Assembly: GCF_009831415.1 (NCBI RefSeq)
Contig: NZ_CP043727.1
Span: 4,030,001-4,094,000, forward strand
Origin: Yersinia canariae
GTDB lineage: Bacteria; Pseudomonadota; Gammaproteobacteria; Enterobacterales; Enterobacteriaceae
Reading direction: 5' to 3'
Length of the DNA stretch: 64,000 bases
Made by a program: the position numbers and the translations under genes. This document shows, piece after piece, positions 39,548-48,398 of this stretch. Within the stretch, counting starts at the first letter, position 1. Every line of letters begins with the position of its first letter. The notes under the pieces are model-generated. The model was not told the origin of the DNA. It made no database searches and saw nothing but the letters and a program-made list of their open reading frames with translations.

Positions 39548-41970
39548 TGAAGTTAGGATCTTTTGCTGTCAGTGTACCGCAGTACAAAATTGAAACGCAG
39601 GTGATCTACCAGACCATACGAACCCCCACGGTCTTTGAGTGTATGCTGATGAGACTGTGTAAAAGCTACCGGAAAACGCCGGAAATTGCGCAATTGACGC
39701 TGGCGCAGATTTTCGAGCAGCAACTGGGCGTCACATCGGCCAGTGCGCTGGTCGGTCCTTGCGTCGAGGATCTGATTTACCTTGGGGTGCTAGCCTGTCC
39801 GGCATCAGAGAACTATATGTCGCTTCGTCTGGCCGACATATCGTTAACCCCTGAGGGGCTCAACTTTCTTGCTCGCGAACGGTTACCTGGGCGTCAGCAA
39901 CAAACCAAGGTCCAGCACCTGTTTTTGCCTTTATCAAATACCGTTCAGCCATTGCGCGCCAGCAATCTGCCTGGCACGCCCACCAGCACAGTATTTATCA
40001 GCAAGGACGTGCTTGAACCGCAGGACTGTTCCGCGTGGATACGACAAGAGTTAGAAAAAGAGCGCCATCCGTGGAAAACAGCGAATACAGAGATTCACTC
40101 CGTTCAGTCCAGCGTAGCTGGCGTAGTGTGGGAGCAGCACCAAATCACCATTGAGTGTGATGGGTCCGGCGTCCTTTCCGTTAAAGCGCCCGGCTCTGCC
40201 AACTTTGAACAATGGCTGCAAATGGCCGCTGCAGATATCGTGTGGCAGCACATTTTGCAGCCGATCCTGACGAGCGAACCTGCGGCAAACTGGCCCAGAC
40301 TCAGCGATGAGAGTATTCGCCATGCAACAGAGATAGCGCCGTTAAGTCGCGCAGCAGACAGCACAACGGATCCTTCCGCCACCCTGCTGCACGTCATCAC
40401 AAATGATGCAGAAAAAGATAACTACTTCGGTGAAAATCTGATCCTGCTGCACGGTAAGAAGAGTTCCATACTGGGCATAACAATTCTGCTCAGGAACGCC
40501 GAACCTGAAATCCGCCAGCTTGACAGCAAAAAGGGAAGTCTGTGGCTCGAAATGAGAGTGCCTGAAGGTTTACCTGCAGGACTGGCTACTCTGCGTATCC
40601 AGAAAAAGGATGGCGCACCGCAGGCGCATTTTTCCGGATGGGGCAACGTCTTTTGGCGAGGGCAAGCGCAGCGTGCCGCGCTCAGCCTCACTGCGGACAG
40701 CACCATCAGTGCCGAAATCTGGCAACGACTACAAGCGGAATTACAATCCGGTCTGAATGCCACGCACAGTGCCACAGCGCACGCCCTCACTTCGCTTTGG
40801 CTTACTCCGCAGGAGACGATTACGCACTGGCAATCCAGAAATGAGGTGCATCCTGTTGCGGAATGGCTTGCCGACGCGAGCGAATTCGCGGCGGCGCTGG
40901 AGAGGTTTACCCCCCACTCGCGAGCACAGTGGCAACCATACTGGCTTAACACGCTTAAAGCTCTGATGATGGCCGGAGTGACACGTTTGCAAACCCCGAT
41001 CCAACCTGATGAAGCGATCCATTACCTCACCGTTCTGAATCAGTTGGTGCCTGACCATAGCAGTGATTTTTCCGCGCTCTTGCTGGATCACTGCAGTCCG
41101 CTTACTGATGTGGCCTCGCTCGAACAACTGCGTAAGGCCGTTGGCCCGACATCGGTTCTGCCGAATTCCCTTTTAAGCAGCACGCTGCTGCAAATATGGC
41201 TGGCAGAGGTATTAACGGATGCGCCGCTCACTTTGCATGAGCCTCATGCCTTTGCCCAGTCGCTAACAACACTCAGAAATGCGCAGCAAGACGTGTTACG
41301 CAACGTGGGAATGAAATCCCTGACGGATGCCGCTACGGGCAATTTAAGCCTTAAAAGCGTGAAAACATCAGCACTGACAAGCGTGACACAGTGGCAGAAT
41401 GCCGTTGCAGCACTCGGTACATTACGTGCGGCCGTAACGTCCGCCTCCTTTTCGCTTATCGATGAATTCGATACGCAAGTTCAGGCCTGGCGAGAACTGG
41501 CAACGCAAAAGCTCGCCCATCCCGAAGCGCCCGGCAAACGGTTTGTCATCTTTGATACCAGCGCATTAATAGAGTACCCCAATCTGCCCTCGCGTTTGCA
41601 GCAGAATGACACGCCAGTCATTGCCAGACGCGTTCATCAGGAGCTGGATCATCTCAAAACATCAGACAACCCCAACAAAGCCCGACGAGCACGGGAGGCG
41701 ATTCGGACGCTGGAACAGATACACAAAATCGTTCGTTACGAATCCGAAGTTATGGAGCTTCTACCTGCTGACCTCGAACCGACATCAGATAATCGCATCC
41801 TGTCGGTGGCGCTATACCTGCGACTCAGCGATGTCATCCTGGTGACCGCTGATAAAAATTTCCGCAACATAGCATGCGCTGAAAACATTACGGCGATTCT
41901 GCCCAGCGAATATAAAGAGATGTCGCACGGCAAGACCAGACCGCGCAATACGGGAGAAATAGTGAAATGA
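39547..41970 (+). CDS. PIN-domain (predicted RNase) protein with long N-terminal region
   Basis: 807-aa protein with a C-terminal PIN_4-type domain (about residues 664-790) carrying the full acidic set: D670 (IFDTSAL), E699 (HQELDHLK), D748 (SDNRIL) and D769 (TADKNF). The first ~660 residues are unrecognised and probably mediate partner binding. PIN domains cut single-stranded RNA. I start at the ATG at 39547 (GAGGG 8 bases upstream; stop-start TGATG with the helicase); a GTG one codon earlier is possible. The end overlaps the next gene by 4 bases. It is the likely effector nuclease of the locus. Confidence 0.8.
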   Translation: MKLGSFAVSVPQYKIETQVIYQTIRTPTVFECMLMRLCKSYRKTPEIAQLTLAQIFEQQLGVTSASALVGPCVEDLIYLGVLACPASENYMSLRLADISLTPEGLNFLARERLPGRQQQTKVQHLFLPLSNTVQPLRASNLPGTPTSTVFISKDVLEPQDCSAWIRQELEKERHPWKTANTEIHSVQSSVAGVVWEQHQITIECDGSGVLSVKAPGSANFEQWLQMAAADIVWQHILQPILTSEPAANWPRLSDESIRHATEIAPLSRAADSTTDPSATLLHVITNDAEKDNYFGENLILLHGKKSSILGITILLRNAEPEIRQLDSKKGSLWLEMRVPEGLPAGLATLRIQKKDGAPQAHFSGWGNVFWRGQAQRAALSLTADSTISAEIWQRLQAELQSGLNATHSATAHALTSLWLTPQETITHWQSRNEVHPVAEWLADASEFAAALERFTPHSRAQWQPYWLNTLKALMMAGVTRLQTPIQPDEAIHYLTVLNQLVPDHSSDFSALLLDHCSPLTDVASLEQLRKAVGPTSVLPNSLLSSTLLQIWLAEVLTDAPLTLHEPHAFAQSLTTLRNAQQDVLRNVGMKSLTDAATGNLSLKSVKTSALTSVTQWQNAVAALGTLRAAVTSASFSLIDEFDTQVQAWRELATQKLAHPEAPGKRFVIFDTSALIEYPNLPSRLQQNDTPVIARRVHQELDHLKTSDNPNKARRAREAIRTLEQIHKIVRYESEVMELLPADLEPTSDNRILSVALYLRLSDVILVTADKNFRNIACAENITAILPSEYKEMSHGKTRPRNTGEIVK

Positions 41971-43112
41971 GCAGACATGAGCAGGCACGCTACCAGATTG
42001 AGCGCCAGCGGCGTCAGGAGCTTTTTAACCAGCGGGTCAGCGAGACAACGCGGGTGTATCTCGACCGCTATCGCAACATCTTGAATGATGTACAAAACCA
42101 AGGGATCAGCAAGTACGTGCAGGCTGAATTTTCCGCACTGCAACGCGAACTGGAGACTCTGACATGGCTTGTTGATTCCGATCCGGCCACCGCGCGCGAT
42201 CGGAGTATTGCCCTAGGCCAGCAGGTACATGCGTTACCCAGACACGCCAGAGCAATGCGCCAGGCTGTTGTTGAAGCAGAGCGTGTGGCGGAGCACGTTG
42301 CTCAGGAAGAGGCGCGGGAAGCCGTTCGGCAAAGGGTTGAGCAAGAAACCAAAGCCCGCGAAGAAGTGGAAACCGTCTGGCAGAACGAACTGACAAACTG
42401 GGACGACCCGCTGGCCAGGCAATTAGCCTTCAAAGCGCTGGCGGAGCTTCGTCGTCATCTCCTCGACGCCAATCACCACACCACAGTTGAACAACTGCGG
42501 GCTGAATTAGGCAACATTAAGCACGAATACGAACAGCGTTCTCAGGAAAGAAGAGCGCAGGAGTATCAAACGGCGGTGGCCAGTACAACCGAGGATTCGC
42601 TGCAATTATGCCGTGAGCAGATTGCCGCAGCGAGCCGTCAGGCTCCCGAACACGCAGCAGCATTGGCCGCAACTCTTGATACGGCAAGCTCGCTGTCGCC
42701 AGAGGAACTCTCCCGGAGAATGGTTGAAGTCACCAGCGAACTCGATACAGCGGTGGTGGATGAAAGTTGCCGCCGTGAAGTCGTGCAGGCGGTTTATCGT
42801 TCGCTCGAGGACGCTGGGTTTGTAACGGAAAAACCGCGTCTGATGAACAAAGATGACAGCAACGAAGTGGTTATCCGCGCGATGAGACCTGCGGGCGCAC
42901 AAGCGGAATTTAAAATAGAGCTCAGCGGAAAACTGAAATACAAGTTTGACCATTACCAGGGTTCTGCCTGCAAAAAAGATATCGATACGGTCCTTCCTCG
43001 ACTGCAATCCATTTATGGCATTCAGTTGTCCACAGAGCGGGTCGTTTGGGAAAACCCGGACGACAAGGACAGCGACGCCAGACCACAACCCGGCATGACA
43101 AGGGAGAAATAA
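41967..43112 (+). CDS. coiled-coil protein of unknown function
   Basis: 381-aa protein. Residues about 1-260 are almost entirely helical and charged (long Glu/Arg/Gln-rich coiled coil). A compact C-terminal domain follows (about 265-370, VIRAMRPAGAQAEFKIELSG ... YQGSACKKDIDTVLPRL). No catalytic motif is seen. Such adaptors often organise ATPase complexes. Start and stop are coupled to the neighbours (ATGA overlap upstream; TAA directly followed by the next ATG). I do not recognise a named family. Confidence 0.7.
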   Translation: MSRHEQARYQIERQRRQELFNQRVSETTRVYLDRYRNILNDVQNQGISKYVQAEFSALQRELETLTWLVDSDPATARDRSIALGQQVHALPRHARAMRQAVVEAERVAEHVAQEEAREAVRQRVEQETKAREEVETVWQNELTNWDDPLARQLAFKALAELRRHLLDANHHTTVEQLRAELGNIKHEYEQRSQERRAQEYQTAVASTTEDSLQLCREQIAAASRQAPEHAAALAATLDTASSLSPEELSRRMVEVTSELDTAVVDESCRREVVQAVYRSLEDAGFVTEKPRLMNKDDSNEVVIRAMRPAGAQAEFKIELSGKLKYKFDHYQGSACKKDIDTVLPRLQSIYGIQLSTERVVWENPDDKDSDARPQPGMTREK

Positions 43113-44969
43113 ATGAGCTCCGGACAACAATCCTGGCAAGAAAATTTCCGCCGCGAATGCGGGATCCGGCGAGGGATCATCCTGCACGGCAACATTGTCG
43201 ATGTGGTCTACGACGAATCCGCTACTGGCCAGTGGAGAAGCATACCGGAAACCATCGATGTCCTGCTCAAAGAGCGCGGTTACCGGCATGTTATCCGCTG
43301 GGATCGTGTCTCTGGCGTATCTGGTGTCAATGCCCGGGAATGGACCGATCTGATGAGCGCCGCGACGCCCGCTTCTTCACCAGCAGAAGGCGACGAATAT
43401 GATATGGGCACGCCGTTGCCGACAGCACGGGCCACACAAACCAGCCATGCATTAGAGGTGAATCCACAAGACTTTCTGACAGTCGTCGCCCGGCTGATGA
43501 AGTCTTCTGGCCCCGATCGTATTGCCTTCGTGCTGGACTGGTCTCACCTGTTGTTTGGGCAAGCCAACGCGCTGAGTGAAGCGGAACGGGGCTTGCTACT
43601 GATGATGGGTAAAGCCGCGCGTGACGCGCAGCTAGCGCTCAACGCTGCGGATATCGATAAACCGCAAACGTTGATGGTTTTTTTGTGTCAGGGCTTATCG
43701 GTATTGCCGCCGTCGTTATACCTGCATAACCCGCTGTTCAAAGAAATCAATGTGCCGCTTCCGTCCCGCACCACGCGGGAAAACGCCGTGCTGAGTCTTA
43801 ATAACGTCCTCCTCCTTAACACCCCAATACTGAATAAGAGCCGGGTGCTTGCGGATCTTGTGGATTCGCTGGAAGGGCTTACGCTGCGTGATATTCACAA
43901 TATTGCGAAACTCTCCCGACAACTTCCGCAAAAAATGAGCGCCGAATCGCTGGTCAGCATGTACCGCTATGGTGAGAAAAAAAGCCCGTGGGAAGAGCTG
44001 AACCGCGACAAACTGAGCAAAGCGATCGAAACGTTGAAGGTGCGTGTGAAAGGACAAGATCAGGCGCTGGCAGTCGTTAACCAAATCCTGATCCGCGCGT
44101 ATACCGGCTTATCTGGTTTACAGCATTCCAGCAAACAAAGAACCCCTAAAGGCGTTTTATTCTTTGTCGGCCCAACCGGTGTGGGGAAAACGGAGCTGGC
44201 AAAAGCCCTCGCCCAGTTTTTGTTTGGCGACGATGAGGCTTGCCAGCGCTTCGATATGTCGGAGTTCAACCATGAACACGCCGACCAGCGACTGGTTGGT
44301 GCACCTCCTGGCTACGTGGGTTACGAAGAGGGTGGCCAATTAACCAACGCGGTAAAAAAACGGCCGTTCTCTTTGTTGCTGTTTGATGAAATTGAAAAAG
44401 CACATCCCCGAATACTCGACAAATTCCTGCAAATTCTGGAAGACGGAAGGCTGACTGACGGTAAGGGCGATACGGTTCAATTTTCTGATACCGTTATAGT
44501 CTTTACGTCAAACATTGGGGCGGCGCAAATCGCGGTGGACAATCCGGATGTCAAAGGGGCTTTTATTGAGGAAGTACGTAATCATTTTGTCAGTGAATTG
44601 AATCGGCCAGAATTGCTTGGGCGTATCGGTGAGGGAAATATTATCCCGTTTAACTTTATGACTGATGAAAATTTCCTGATTGATATCGCACGATCGAAAC
44701 TGGAACCGCTCCGCTATCGCCTTAACGAGAAATGGGGCGTAACGGGAATGCACTTCGAGGATGAGACGAAAGCGCTTAGATCGATCGTTAAGATGGTTGA
44801 TCGCAGCAGCGGCGGGCGCGGTGTGCTCAATGTTTTAATCCGCTGTCTGTTTGATCCGTTGTCCCGATACCTGTTTGAAGAGGTTGGTTCACCTGAGCAC
44901 TCCCTGGGTCGTGCAATAAAGGTTGTTCAGGGGGGGACCAAACCCAATTTTGACTTCGATCTGGAGTAA
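43113..44969 (+). CDS. AAA+ ATPase with ClpB-D2-like module
   Basis: 618-aa protein. Residues about 1-300 are a family-specific region including a degenerate ATPase-like segment (RIAFVLDWSHLLF). Residues about 310-600 form a ClpA/B D2-type AAA+ module: VKGQDQALAVVN, Walker A GPTGVGKT (353-360), pore loop GAPPGYVGYEEGG, Walker B LLLFDEIEKAHP, sensor TSNIG and arginine-finger region LNRPELLGRIG. There is no ClpP loop and no second ClpB module, so it is not a housekeeping Clp. It probably remodels the helicase/PIN complex or unfolds a target protein. Tightly coupled to both neighbours. Confidence 0.85.
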   Translation: MSSGQQSWQENFRRECGIRRGIILHGNIVDVVYDESATGQWRSIPETIDVLLKERGYRHVIRWDRVSGVSGVNAREWTDLMSAATPASSPAEGDEYDMGTPLPTARATQTSHALEVNPQDFLTVVARLMKSSGPDRIAFVLDWSHLLFGQANALSEAERGLLLMMGKAARDAQLALNAADIDKPQTLMVFLCQGLSVLPPSLYLHNPLFKEINVPLPSRTTRENAVLSLNNVLLLNTPILNKSRVLADLVDSLEGLTLRDIHNIAKLSRQLPQKMSAESLVSMYRYGEKKSPWEELNRDKLSKAIETLKVRVKGQDQALAVVNQILIRAYTGLSGLQHSSKQRTPKGVLFFVGPTGVGKTELAKALAQFLFGDDEACQRFDMSEFNHEHADQRLVGAPPGYVGYEEGGQLTNAVKKRPFSLLLFDEIEKAHPRILDKFLQILEDGRLTDGKGDTVQFSDTVIVFTSNIGAAQIAVDNPDVKGAFIEEVRNHFVSELNRPELLGRIGEGNIIPFNFMTDENFLIDIARSKLEPLRYRLNEKWGVTGMHFEDETKALRSIVKMVDRSSGGRGVLNVLIRCLFDPLSRYLFEEVGSPEHSLGRAIKVVQGGTKPNFDFDLE

Positions 44970-44977
44970 GTCATCCG

Positions 44978-45559
44978 ATGAACTGGCTGAATCTGGCTTC
45001 ATGGCTCCCCTGCACCGAGGTTGAGGGGCCGGGAAAACGCGCTGCTCTATGGGTTCAGGGCTGCGACAAACGCTGTGTCGGGTGCTGCAATCCCGGCTAC
45101 CTGAAAATCATTGAGCGTGAAATTATTCACGCGAATACTATGATTGATCGTTTGCTCGCAGCCCATGAAGAATGGGGGCTAGAAGGGGTAACCTTTTTGG
45201 GAGGAGAACCTTTCCTCCAGGCGCAAGGGTTGGCAGCAGTGGCAGAAGGTGTCTCACACGCCGGGCTTTCGGTGATGGTATTCACTGGCTACACGATGGG
45301 TGAACTAAATGAACTCAATCTGCCTGGCACGCAGGCATTGCTGAAATGGACGGACGTGATAGTTGATGGCCCCTATCAGGCATCCAGCCCCGATCGGACA
45401 CGTAAATGGGTCGGTTCTACGAACCAGCAGTTTCACTATTTAACCAACAGGTACAGCGAGTCGATAGAAGGCTCAACCCAGCCAGACCGCGCCATGGAAT
45501 GGCGGATCAGCGGTGATGGCCGCATTGTGGTCAATGGCTGGCCTTATGCTATTAAATGA
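44978..45559 (+). CDS. NrdG-like radical SAM protein
   Basis: 193-aa short radical SAM protein resembling anaerobic ribonucleotide-reductase activase (NrdG). It has the NrdG-type motif C29-x3-C33-x2-C36 (WVQGCDKRCVGCCNPG), GVTFLGGEPFLQAQGLAAV (SAM-binding GGE) and VIVDGPYQ. There is no nrdD beside it, so the partner must be another protein in the locus or a glycyl-radical enzyme elsewhere. It lies 8 bases after the AAA+ gene and is the last gene of the plus-strand arm. Its presence in an operon with helicase and PIN proteins is unusual. Confidence 0.85.
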   Translation: MNWLNLASWLPCTEVEGPGKRAALWVQGCDKRCVGCCNPGYLKIIEREIIHANTMIDRLLAAHEEWGLEGVTFLGGEPFLQAQGLAAVAEGVSHAGLSVMVFTGYTMGELNELNLPGTQALLKWTDVIVDGPYQASSPDRTRKWVGSTNQQFHYLTNRYSESIEGSTQPDRAMEWRISGDGRIVVNGWPYAIK

Positions 45560-45586
45560 CTGCCGTAGGTTCGAATAAGTCCGGGA

Positions 45587-45639
45587 TAAACTACACAATC
45601 AGATCGCGTTAAGGTGCCGCGATCTGATTGTGTAGTTTA
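45587..45639. repeat. 22-bp perfect inverted repeat (large hairpin) after slot B
   Basis: Arms TAAACTACACAATCAGATCG+CG (45587-45608) and its exact complement (45618-45639) with a 9-base loop. It lies 28 bases past the last slot-B gene. There is no T-run, so it is not a simple terminator. It could be a transcript-end hairpin, a transposon or MITE end, or a module boundary. Confidence 0.75.
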
Positions 45640-45800
45640 AGCCTTTGGATGCGGTCAGACCCATTATGACGCTTGCGGGTCGTTGGTAGGGTAGTACGCC
45701 TAACGGGAAGGGGTTCCAAGCATTAAAAAGTTACCGTTACTTGAATACAAACAAATCAGGCCTTTCCTCCATAAAAAAGGCCTGTCCTGTAAAAAACAAA

Positions 45801-46421
45801 CTATCCCCGGCTACATCCAAAATTGCGGTCACCATCGCCAAAAAATTTTGTATCGAGTTTGGCCAGGTAATCGAGGCGATTCAATAAATTGTTGTATTCC
45901 GCTTCAAAATTAAAATCATTGATATCCAATATATAGCGACAATTTTCAGGGTAGTGAACTAATCCCGGATAATCATCCAACTCCAATCCTAGTGCGCTAT
46001 ACCATGCTCTTACAATCATCATTCGTAGATTACTTTCAGTTTCATAATCTCCCAAGTGATAATAAGCATCTTTATTAAAAAAAAGACAAATATGAAAATG
46101 GCATTTTCCTCCTTCAGAAAACTCCCGTACCCAAACATGACGAACACGGTTTGAATATATTCTTTTACCGTTATCTGCTCTGGCTTTCTCATTGGCCTCC
46201 AGCATGGCATTTAACGCATTACGGAAACGGGATATCGCTCCAGGCTCCATATTTGGGAAGCAGCAAACTGTATCTCCTCTATCTAAAATCGGGGGGTAAT
46301 GGGCATCAACACGTAATGCCATTGTTCTAGGGAATTCACTTACAGCATCATTGACGACTCGTTCAATATGCTTTTTATAGGCGAGTACATGCTCACCATG
46401 CGATCCTGGGTATGAATTCAT
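45801..46421 (-). CDS. yfjJ: YfjJ/YagK-family (inovirus Gp2-like) protein
   Basis: 206-aa protein of the YagK/YfjJ C-terminal (DUF3296, inovirus Gp2) family. It has the rolling-circle-replication-like block HFHICLFFNKDAYYHLGDYE with the HxH metal pair (about residues 107-109). YfjJ proteins accompany YfjI and AlpA in P4-like islands and may work in replication. AAGGA precedes the ATG by 8 bases. It lies downstream of yfjI on the same strand (gap 192 bases, A/T-rich). Confidence 0.85.
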   Translation of the reverse strand: MNSYPGSHGEHVLAYKKHIERVVNDAVSEFPRTMALRVDAHYPPILDRGDTVCCFPNMEPGAISRFRNALNAMLEANEKARADNGKRIYSNRVRHVWVREFSEGGKCHFHICLFFNKDAYYHLGDYETESNLRMMIVRAWYSALGLELDDYPGLVHYPENCRYILDINDFNFEAEYNNLLNRLDYLAKLDTKFFGDGDRNFGCSRG

Positions 46422-46613
46422 AGATTAAATCCTTATGTATATCCCTACAATACTATTTACTTTTAATGATTTAAATAGATACAAGCATTGCTTGATTGTA
46501 GGATAGATATAATATTAAAGATGATAGCAATATATTACCTATCCAACACTAAATTCATCAAAAAAGTTACATTACGTAACGCCAATGCTTTACCAATCCA
46601 CTCTGCAATTAAT

Positions 46614-48038
46614 TTAACTATAAATATTAAATTCGATATTAGCGGGCGCTATAAATACTGTTTTTCCTTTTTTAGCAGCGAGTATCCTTTTTTGAGAATA
46701 TAGTGCACCTAACAACTCATTCACTTTATTACGATTTCGAAACCTACTGGGTCCATATTGCAGTATAGTGTTTTTCCTGATGTAGGGCACAAAGCACCGA
46801 CAGCAATACTCTTTAATCCAGAAGTAAAGTTCATCCGCTTCTGAATTAACCAGTGTAAATCCCGTGGGATTAGAAACAAGTCGAATATACTCATCAACAT
46901 ACCAGGCACTGATCTCCACAGCCGCCTCCGTAGTCAGAAGAGATATATCACCTTCATCACCATTAAAGTAATGCAATAATGCCGCAATTCTTGCCATATT
47001 TTCAGCCATTTTAGAGGCATAATCTTTAAAATTAGACAGTGCTCCAAGAATCCCCATTTCCGACTCAACTTTATTATAAAATTCGAGCCAGCGTTTTTCA
47101 GCCTCAGGGGAGAAGTACAGACACTGACGTTCATTTTCATCATTTCTGGTAATACTCTCGTTAACGATCCCCATCAGTCGTAGATGAAATACCGGTAGAT
47201 GCTCGCTTGAGACAACCGGGCTGGTAATTTGCCGGTAGCCCTGTGTTGAACCAGGCTGACACATCAAGCACCGTGCGAAGAATCCGATCCCTTTCGCTGT
47301 ATCGCCTTTTCGTTCCAGATATCCTTTTTTAAGCACATCAGGCTGGACCATCAGTGCCAGCGTCATTCTGGCATCTTTGATTAATTTATCTGGTTCGCTT
47401 TTTCTTTCCACGGGAAACATTGCGCCATCCCACATTTTATTGATGAAAGGCAGTTCATTCAGCGCATAGCCGTTAAAAATGGTGCCAGCTTCATCAGACA
47501 TAAGCCCGATAGACCGCCAGCGCCCACTGAGATAGTCTTTTATCGCCGCAGGTGTGGCATCATTGAATATCTGTCTGAACCTGACCGGTGCTTTCGGGTA
47601 TGTTGCCAACAGCGCTTTCAGTCGTTCATTCGTTGTGGAATGTTCTTTGTTACGGGAAATCTCTGATTTCAGTTTTGACATCAAGGCTTTCTTTTCAACA
47701 TTAAAAGCCGTTTCCTCATTCCGCCAGATAATCAGATCCTGGGTATATTTTTCAAACCATTCATCTTCCAGCTGATACAATGGCTTCATTAGCAGTTTGT
47801 CCACCGTACTTTTGCGTTCACCCGATTCCGCCAGTGTCAGTAAAAAAAGCGATACCGGGCTGCGCAGATTATTCAGTCTGCACACATCAATCCGGTTCTG
47901 GCAGGCAAGAGAAATAACCCCTAGTACTGATGCGGCAATCAAAGCCTGAGGAGCCTGCGTATGCTGTTCTACTTCGTAAACTGCATTTCTGATGATCTGT
48001 GGGAACACATGTACAGGAAAAGGACGACCACACAGCAT
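46614..48038 (-). CDS. yfjI: YfjI-family DUF3987 protein
   Basis: 474-aa DUF3987 protein, an inactive or primase/helicase-like relative common in P4-like islands (E. coli YfjI 469 aa by my recollection). Recognisable blocks include LTLAESGERKSTVDKLLMKP (P-loop-like, residues about 69-88), IGLMSDEAGTIFNGYAL and RMTLALMVQPDV. GAGAGG lies 6 bases before the ATG. It is probably involved in replication or maintenance of the excised island, together with yfjJ and alpA. Confidence 0.88.
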   Translation of the reverse strand: MLCGRPFPVHVFPQIIRNAVYEVEQHTQAPQALIAASVLGVISLACQNRIDVCRLNNLRSPVSLFLLTLAESGERKSTVDKLLMKPLYQLEDEWFEKYTQDLIIWRNEETAFNVEKKALMSKLKSEISRNKEHSTTNERLKALLATYPKAPVRFRQIFNDATPAAIKDYLSGRWRSIGLMSDEAGTIFNGYALNELPFINKMWDGAMFPVERKSEPDKLIKDARMTLALMVQPDVLKKGYLERKGDTAKGIGFFARCLMCQPGSTQGYRQITSPVVSSEHLPVFHLRLMGIVNESITRNDENERQCLYFSPEAEKRWLEFYNKVESEMGILGALSNFKDYASKMAENMARIAALLHYFNGDEGDISLLTTEAAVEISAWYVDEYIRLVSNPTGFTLVNSEADELYFWIKEYCCRCFVPYIRKNTILQYGPSRFRNRNKVNELLGALYSQKRILAAKKGKTVFIAPANIEFNIYS

Positions 48039-48161
48039 AGATACCTCTCATTCAGTTAACGTTTAAAACGATTTCACTCATATTGCTATTCCGCTATTAA
48101 TAGTAGAAATAGCAGGATGAACTCGGGTCATCCAAAAAATAAATGCAAAAAACACCTGATG

Positions 48162-48398
48162 TTAACGCTCACTGATCCAATACAGCAGGTCACTTAACAG
48201 CCACCCGCAGGATTTCAGACCAATAGACTTACGCAGTGGAAACTGACCGACTTGCTCTAGTTTCCAGGCCGTTGAACGGGATACAGATGTAATGTGCTGA
48301 CGCTCTTTTTCACGTACGAGGCGATCATGAGGTTCGCCATTGTTGCGTAATACCTGTAAGCGTTCTTCTGATGTTGGACTGTTGAATTTTGCTTTCAT
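48162..48398 (-). CDS. alpA: AlpA-family transcriptional regulator/excisionase
   Basis: 78-aa AlpA protein with a MerR-like winged helix: VREKERQHITSVSRSTAWKL (residues about 28-47), then FPLRKSIGLKSCGWLLSDLL. In CP4-57 AlpA turns on integrase expression and excision. It has a strong AAAGGAGG ribosome site. It lies upstream of yfjI on the same strand. A block of four spaced repeats (48464-48538) sits in its promoter region and may be its own or the integrase's control site. Confidence 0.9.
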   Translation of the reverse strand: MKAKFNSPTSEERLQVLRNNGEPHDRLVREKERQHITSVSRSTAWKLEQVGQFPLRKSIGLKSCGWLLSDLLYWISER

